This document shows, in pieces, positions 61,057 through 64,000 of a stretch of 64,000 nucleotides of DNA (its first letter is position 1; every line of letters begins with the position of its first letter). This DNA is from Arthrobacter_E sp041360795. Lineage in GTDB: Bacteria; Actinomycetota; Actinomycetes; Actinomycetales; Micrococcaceae. Where the stretch lies: positions 1,550,001-1,614,000 of the forward strand of contig NZ_JBFUPW010000001.1 in the NCBI RefSeq assembly GCF_041360795.1. Reading direction: 5' to 3'. The notes under the pieces were generated by a model that made no database searches, was not told the origin of the DNA, and worked only from the letters and a program-made list of their open reading frames with translations. A program made the translations under genes and the position numbers.

Positions 61057-61431
61057 TCAGGCCTGGTCGCGGTAGGCCGCCGTCAGCAGGCGCACGGCTT
61101 CGGCAAGACTGACGCCGCTCGCGCGGGCCGCCTCGGCATAGGCCGAGGCGGCCTCGCCCAGGCTCTTCTGACGGTCGTCCCGGGGCAGGATGACGGTGCC
61201 GTTGCGGCCCCTCGTCTCCACGATCGCTGCCGCTTCCAGTTCCTTATAAGCGCGCGCAACGGTGTGCGGGGCGACGTCGAGTTCCGTGGCCAGCGCACGC
61301 ACCGCGGGCAGCCGCTGGCCGGGCGGCAGGCCGCCGTCGTCCACCAGATGGACTATCCGCAGCCGCAGCTGTTCGAACAGCGGCACCGAGCTGTCGGTCC
61401 GGGGCCGCCACGAGCCGGGAAACGCACTCAT
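61057..61431 (-). CDS. GntR-family regulator (YtrA subfamily)
   Basis: 124-residue regulator with the GntR winged HTH (PLFEQLRLRIVHLVDDGGLP, then LPAVRALATELDVAPHTVAR) and only a short C-terminal helical part (EAASAYAEAARASGVSLAEA), the layout of the YtrA subfamily. These usually repress linked ABC-transporter or small metabolic operons. The ATG overlaps the stop of the methyltransferase gene by 4 bp (ATGA), so it is probably co-expressed with it. It converges on the GH20 gene with 3 bp between the stops. Confidence 0.9.
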   Translation of the reverse strand: MSAFPGSWRPRTDSSVPLFEQLRLRIVHLVDDGGLPPGQRLPAVRALATELDVAPHTVARAYKELEAAAIVETRGRNGTVILPRDDRQKSLGEAASAYAEAARASGVSLAEAVRLLTAAYRDQA

Positions 61432-62243
61432 GAGTCCGCCCCGTCCACGTCCTCCGCCGGACTTTTGCGGGCGACGGTGAACAGGCGTCGGAAGGGGAAT
61501 ACCGTGCCGTGCTGTGTGGCGGGGTAAGCCTCGTTGAGCATCACCGCATAATCCCGCTCGAATGCTTCGGCGTCGGAGGCGCTGAGTGCACCCAGGACGG
61601 GACGCAGGCCGGTGCCGCGCACCCACTCGAGCACCGGATCCGGGCCCTGCAGCAGCTGCTGGTAGCTGGTCTCCCAGGCGTCGGCCTGCCAGCCGGCGTC
61701 GAGCGCGATGGTCAGATAGTCGGCCGGTTCGAGCACCGCGTCCCGATGGCGGAGCACGCCGGCGAGCTTCACGGCCCAGGCCGTGGAGTCGGCCAGTTCG
61801 CGCATGAGCACATGGGACGGCGCGCCGAAGTTGCCCGGCACCTGGAACGCGAACCAGGACCCCTCCGCCATGGCGTCCAGCCAGACGGGGAGCAGCTGCT
61901 CATGCCCAGGCACCCACTGCAGTGCGGCGTTGGAGACCACGACGTCGGCGTCGCCGGGCATCCACGTCGCGATGTCACCCAGCTCGAACCGGAGGTTGGG
62001 GAACCGTTCGGCGTGGACGGCGGCGCGGTCCAGCATCGCCTGCGAGGAATCCACCCCGACCACCTGCGCCTCCGGCCAGCGCTCGGCGAGCGTCGCGGTC
62101 AGATTGCCGGGGCCACACCCCAGATCGACCACGAGCCGGGGCGACTCGGCGTGGATCCTCTGGGTGAGGTCGAAGAAGGGGCGGTCCCGGTAGTCGCCGA
62201 ATTTCACGTACGTCGCGGGGTCCCATTCCACGGTCGGGTGCAT
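61428..62243 (-). CDS. tam: Trans-aconitate 2-methyltransferase
   Basis: 271-residue SAM-dependent methyltransferase that esterifies trans-aconitate, a spontaneous and inhibitory by-product of the citric acid cycle. The SAM motif is LVVDLGCGPGNLTATLAERW, motif II VSNAALQWVPGHEQLLP, and the family-typical start TYVKFGDYRDRPFFDL is present. WFAFQVPGNFGAPSHVLMRE is also characteristic of Tam. It is cytoplasmic, with normal length. It is upstream of and overlaps a GntR regulator gene. A long palindrome precedes it at 62312-62374. Confidence 0.93.
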   Translation of the reverse strand: MHPTVEWDPATYVKFGDYRDRPFFDLTQRIHAESPRLVVDLGCGPGNLTATLAERWPEAQVVGVDSSQAMLDRAAVHAERFPNLRFELGDIATWMPGDADVVVSNAALQWVPGHEQLLPVWLDAMAEGSWFAFQVPGNFGAPSHVLMRELADSTAWAVKLAGVLRHRDAVLEPADYLTIALDAGWQADAWETSYQQLLQGPDPVLEWVRGTGLRPVLGALSASDAEAFERDYAVMLNEAYPATQHGTVFPFRRLFTVARKSPAEDVDGADS

Positions 62244-62311
62244 CGCTTCTCCTTCGCCGAAGAGCCCGCCGGACCGGCGTGAGGCAACTCTCAGTGCGAG
62301 AGTACCCCACC

Positions 62312-62374
62312 CGTTGTGTGCTCAGTTGTTGCGGGTGTCGTACGCGAACACCCGCAACAACTGAGCACACAACG
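62312..62374. repeat. 27-bp perfect inverted repeat
   Basis: The left arm is 62312-62338 and the right arm 62348-62374, with 27 perfectly complementary bases around a 9-nt centre (CGTACGCGA). The arms contain GTTGTGTGCTCAGTTGTTGC and its complement. It lies between the divergent tam and helicase genes, with no T-run next to it, so it is unlikely to be a terminator for either. Similar palindromes elsewhere in the window (2673-2725) suggest a dispersed REP-like family. Confidence 0.85.
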
Positions 62375-62425
62375 ACGAGCGGGCTCCCCACCCTCGCTCC
62401 GCGTCGGGCGGGGCCCCTCGCCCGC

Positions 62426-62431
62426 TAGGCT
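62426..62431 (+). promoter_or_regulatory. -10 box, leaderless start of the helicase gene
   Basis: TAGGCT is followed by 6 nt (GGGACG) and the GTG at 62438, again placing transcription initiation on the start codon. No Shine-Dalgarno sequence precedes the GTG. Confidence 0.5.
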
Positions 62432-62437
62432 GGGACG

Positions 62438-64000
62438 GTGAAGCTCCTTGACAGTCTCCCCTCCTCCGGCCGCCTGAACGATGACGATGTGTACACGGCC
62501 TTCGTCGAGTGGGTCGAATCCCGGGGGCTGTCCCTCTACCCCGCGCAGGACGAGGCGGCTCTGGAGCTGGCGGGCGGCGCGAACGTCATCCTGGCGACGC
62601 CGACGGGATCCGGGAAGTCGATGGTGGCCATCGCCGCGCATTTCTACGCGATGTCCCGCAGCGAACGCAGCTACTACACCGCCCCGATCAAGGCGCTGGT
62701 CTCGGAGAAGTTCTTCGCGCTCTGCGACATCTTCGGCGCGGAGAACGTCGGCATGGTCACGGGCGACTCCTCGGTGAACGCCGACGCGCCCATCATCTGC
62801 TGCACTGCGGAGATCCTGGCCAACGTCGCGCTCCGCGAAGGTTCAGAGGCCGAGCTCGGCGCCGTGATCATGGACGAGTTCCACTTCTACTCGGATCCCC
62901 AGCGCGGCTGGGCCTGGCAGGTCCCGCTCCTGGAGCTGCCGCAGGCGCAGTTCCTGCTCATGTCCGCCACCCTGGGCGACGTCACACGCTTCGAGAAGGG
63001 CCTGACCGACCTCACCGGGCGCGCCTCCGTGACCGTGAGCTCCGCCGAACGGCCCATCCCGCTGCACTTCTACTACGGCATGAAACCCATGGCCGAAACC
63101 CTGGAAGAGCTGCTGGAGACCCGGCAGGTCCCTGTCTACGTGGTGCACTTCAGCCAGCTGGAAGCCATCGAGCGCGCGCAGAGCCTCATGAGCGTCAACA
63201 TGTGCACGCGCGAGGAGAAGGACAAGATCGCCGAGCTCATCGCGGGCTTCCGGTTCTCCGCGGGCTTCGGCAAGACCCTGAACCGTCTGGTCCGGCACGG
63301 GATCGGCGTGCATCACGCCGGTATGCTGCCCAAGTACCGCCGCTTGGTGGAGCAGCTCGCCCAGGCGGGTCTGCTCAAGGTCATCTGCGGCACGGACACG
63401 CTCGGCGTCGGCATCAACGTGCCCATCCGCACCGTCGTGCTCACCGCGCTCAGCAAGTTCGACGGCGTGCGCACCAGGCTCCTGAATGCGCGCGAGTTCC
63501 ACCAGATCGCCGGCCGTGCGGGCCGTGCCGGCTTCGACACCGCCGGGACGGTGGTGGTCCAGGCGCCGGAGCACACGATCGAGAACGCCAAGGCGATGGC
63601 CAAGGCCGTGGCGAAGTTCGGCGACGATCAGAAGAAGCTCCGTCAGGTGGTCAAGAAGAAGCCGCCGGAGGGTTTCGTCTCGTGGGGCGAGCCGACCTTC
63701 CAGCGCCTCGTCGCTTCCGTCCCGGAGCCGCTCTCGTCCAGTTTCACCATCACCCACGCCATGCTGCTGAACCTGCTGGAACGGCCGGGCGACCCGTTCG
63801 CGGCCACGCGGCACCTGCTGGAGTCCAATCACGAGCCCCGCAGCCGTCAGCTGGAGCTGATGCGCAAATCGCTCGGCATCTACCGCGAGCTGCTGGCCGC
63901 CGACGTCGTCGAACGGATCCCGGAGGCCGAACGCGGACCGGACGGGCGCACCGTGCGGCTCACCGTCCACCTGCAGGACAACTTCGCGCTCAACCAGCCG
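62438..64000 (+). CDS. DEAD/DEAH-box helicase, N-terminal part (runs off right edge)
   Basis: Large superfamily 2 helicase of the Ski2/Lhr-like type that is common in Actinobacteria; 521 codons are visible. The Q/motif I region is YPAQDEAALELAGGANVILATPTGSGKSM (P-loop TPTGSGKS), motif II is VIMDEFHFYSDPQRG (DEFH), motif III LLMSATLGD. The C-terminal RecA domain has HHAGMLPKYRR, GTDTLGVGINVPIRTVV and motif VI HQIAGRAGRAGFDT. It would unwind RNA or DNA using ATP; the substrate is not known. It is followed by a winged-helix region at the edge. The start is the GTG at 62438. Confidence 0.93.
   Translation, partial: MKLLDSLPSSGRLNDDDVYTAFVEWVESRGLSLYPAQDEAALELAGGANVILATPTGSGKSMVAIAAHFYAMSRSERSYYTAPIKALVSEKFFALCDIFGAENVGMVTGDSSVNADAPIICCTAEILANVALREGSEAELGAVIMDEFHFYSDPQRGWAWQVPLLELPQAQFLLMSATLGDVTRFEKGLTDLTGRASVTVSSAERPIPLHFYYGMKPMAETLEELLETRQVPVYVVHFSQLEAIERAQSLMSVNMCTREEKDKIAELIAGFRFSAGFGKTLNRLVRHGIGVHHAGMLPKYRRLVEQLAQAGLLKVICGTDTLGVGINVPIRTVVLTALSKFDGVRTRLLNAREFHQIAGRAGRAGFDTAGTVVVQAPEHTIENAKAMAKAVAKFGDDQKKLRQVVKKKPPEGFVSWGEPTFQRLVASVPEPLSSSFTITHAMLLNLLERPGDPFAATRHLLESNHEPRSRQLELMRKSLGIYRELLAADVVERIPEAERGPDGRTVRLTVHLQDNFALNQP

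Overview
The window is a 64 kb piece of a high-GC actinobacterial chromosome, most likely a member of the Micrococcaceae close to Arthrobacter. The evidence is the strong G/C bias at third codon positions, the OpcA-dependent pentose-phosphate operon, WhiA, SufR, the CtaA/CtaB pair, an Actinobacteria-style LexA box and many leaderless-looking start codons. The genus is an inference from gene content and order. No rRNA, tRNA, CRISPR array, insertion sequence or prophage was seen. Layout: (1) Positions 1-2664 hold the start of a FAD monooxygenase gene running off the left edge and a divergent M3 metallopeptidase. (2) Positions 2.7-17.8 kb are an accessory mosaic of regulator/effector pairs: MerR with an SDR, an IclR / CoA-transferase / M28-like cluster, TetR with an enoyl-CoA hydratase and a thioesterase, MerR with an MFS pump, DUF2332, DUF4865 and a small P-loop kinase. 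It contains broken genes: a LacI tail and a second gene tail abutting head to head near 3.58 kb, an MFS exporter cut after about 80 residues near 9.8 kb, and an MFS pump with a replaced C-terminus near 12.5 kb. These look like scars of repeated insertion and deletion. (3) Positions 17.8-22.3 kb are a conserved minus-strand block, thrS - HIT protein - pgsA - pdxS. It matches the order around M. tuberculosis Rv2614c-Rv2606c but lacks pimA and its acyltransferase between pgsA and pdxS, and pdxT after pdxS. (4) Positions 22.4-26.9 kb hold a MmyB-type regulator with a divergent MFS pump, an AhpD-like protein and a short archaeal-type ProRS. (5) Positions 26.9-59.3 kb are a long core block whose order resembles M. 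tuberculosis Rv1466-Rv1420 read backwards: sufT, sufC, a Rieske protein, sufD, sufB, sufR; an ABC exporter; ctaA and ctaB; the tkt-tal-pgi-zwf-opcA-pgl operon; secG-tpiA-pgk-gap; sodA; whiA-yvcK-rapZ-uvrC; plsC with a HAD phosphatase; and uvrA. (6) Positions 59.3-64 kb hold a GH20 hexosaminidase, GntR and trans-aconitate methyltransferase genes, and the start of a large DEAD/DEAH helicase gene running off the right edge. How the genes work together: the suf genes make Fe-S clusters under SufR control. CtaB and CtaA make heme O and heme A for cytochrome oxidase. The tkt-to-pgl operon makes NADPH and pentoses and feeds triose phosphates to the convergent tpiA-pgk-gap operon. RapZ, YvcK and WhiA form the usual actinobacterial regulatory trio downstream of uvrC. 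The most interesting signals are two MerR-type 19-bp-spacer promoters that put the transcription start on the start codon, many further TANNNT boxes 6-7 nt before start codons, a CoA-transferase whose domain order looks permuted, an M28-like protein that has lost most metal ligands, a 27-bp perfect palindrome with a degenerate relative 60 kb away, and a 15-bp tandem repeat inside uvrC. I did not find one clearly new multi-gene defence or metabolic system; the nearest candidate is the IclR / permuted CoA-transferase / M28-like cluster.
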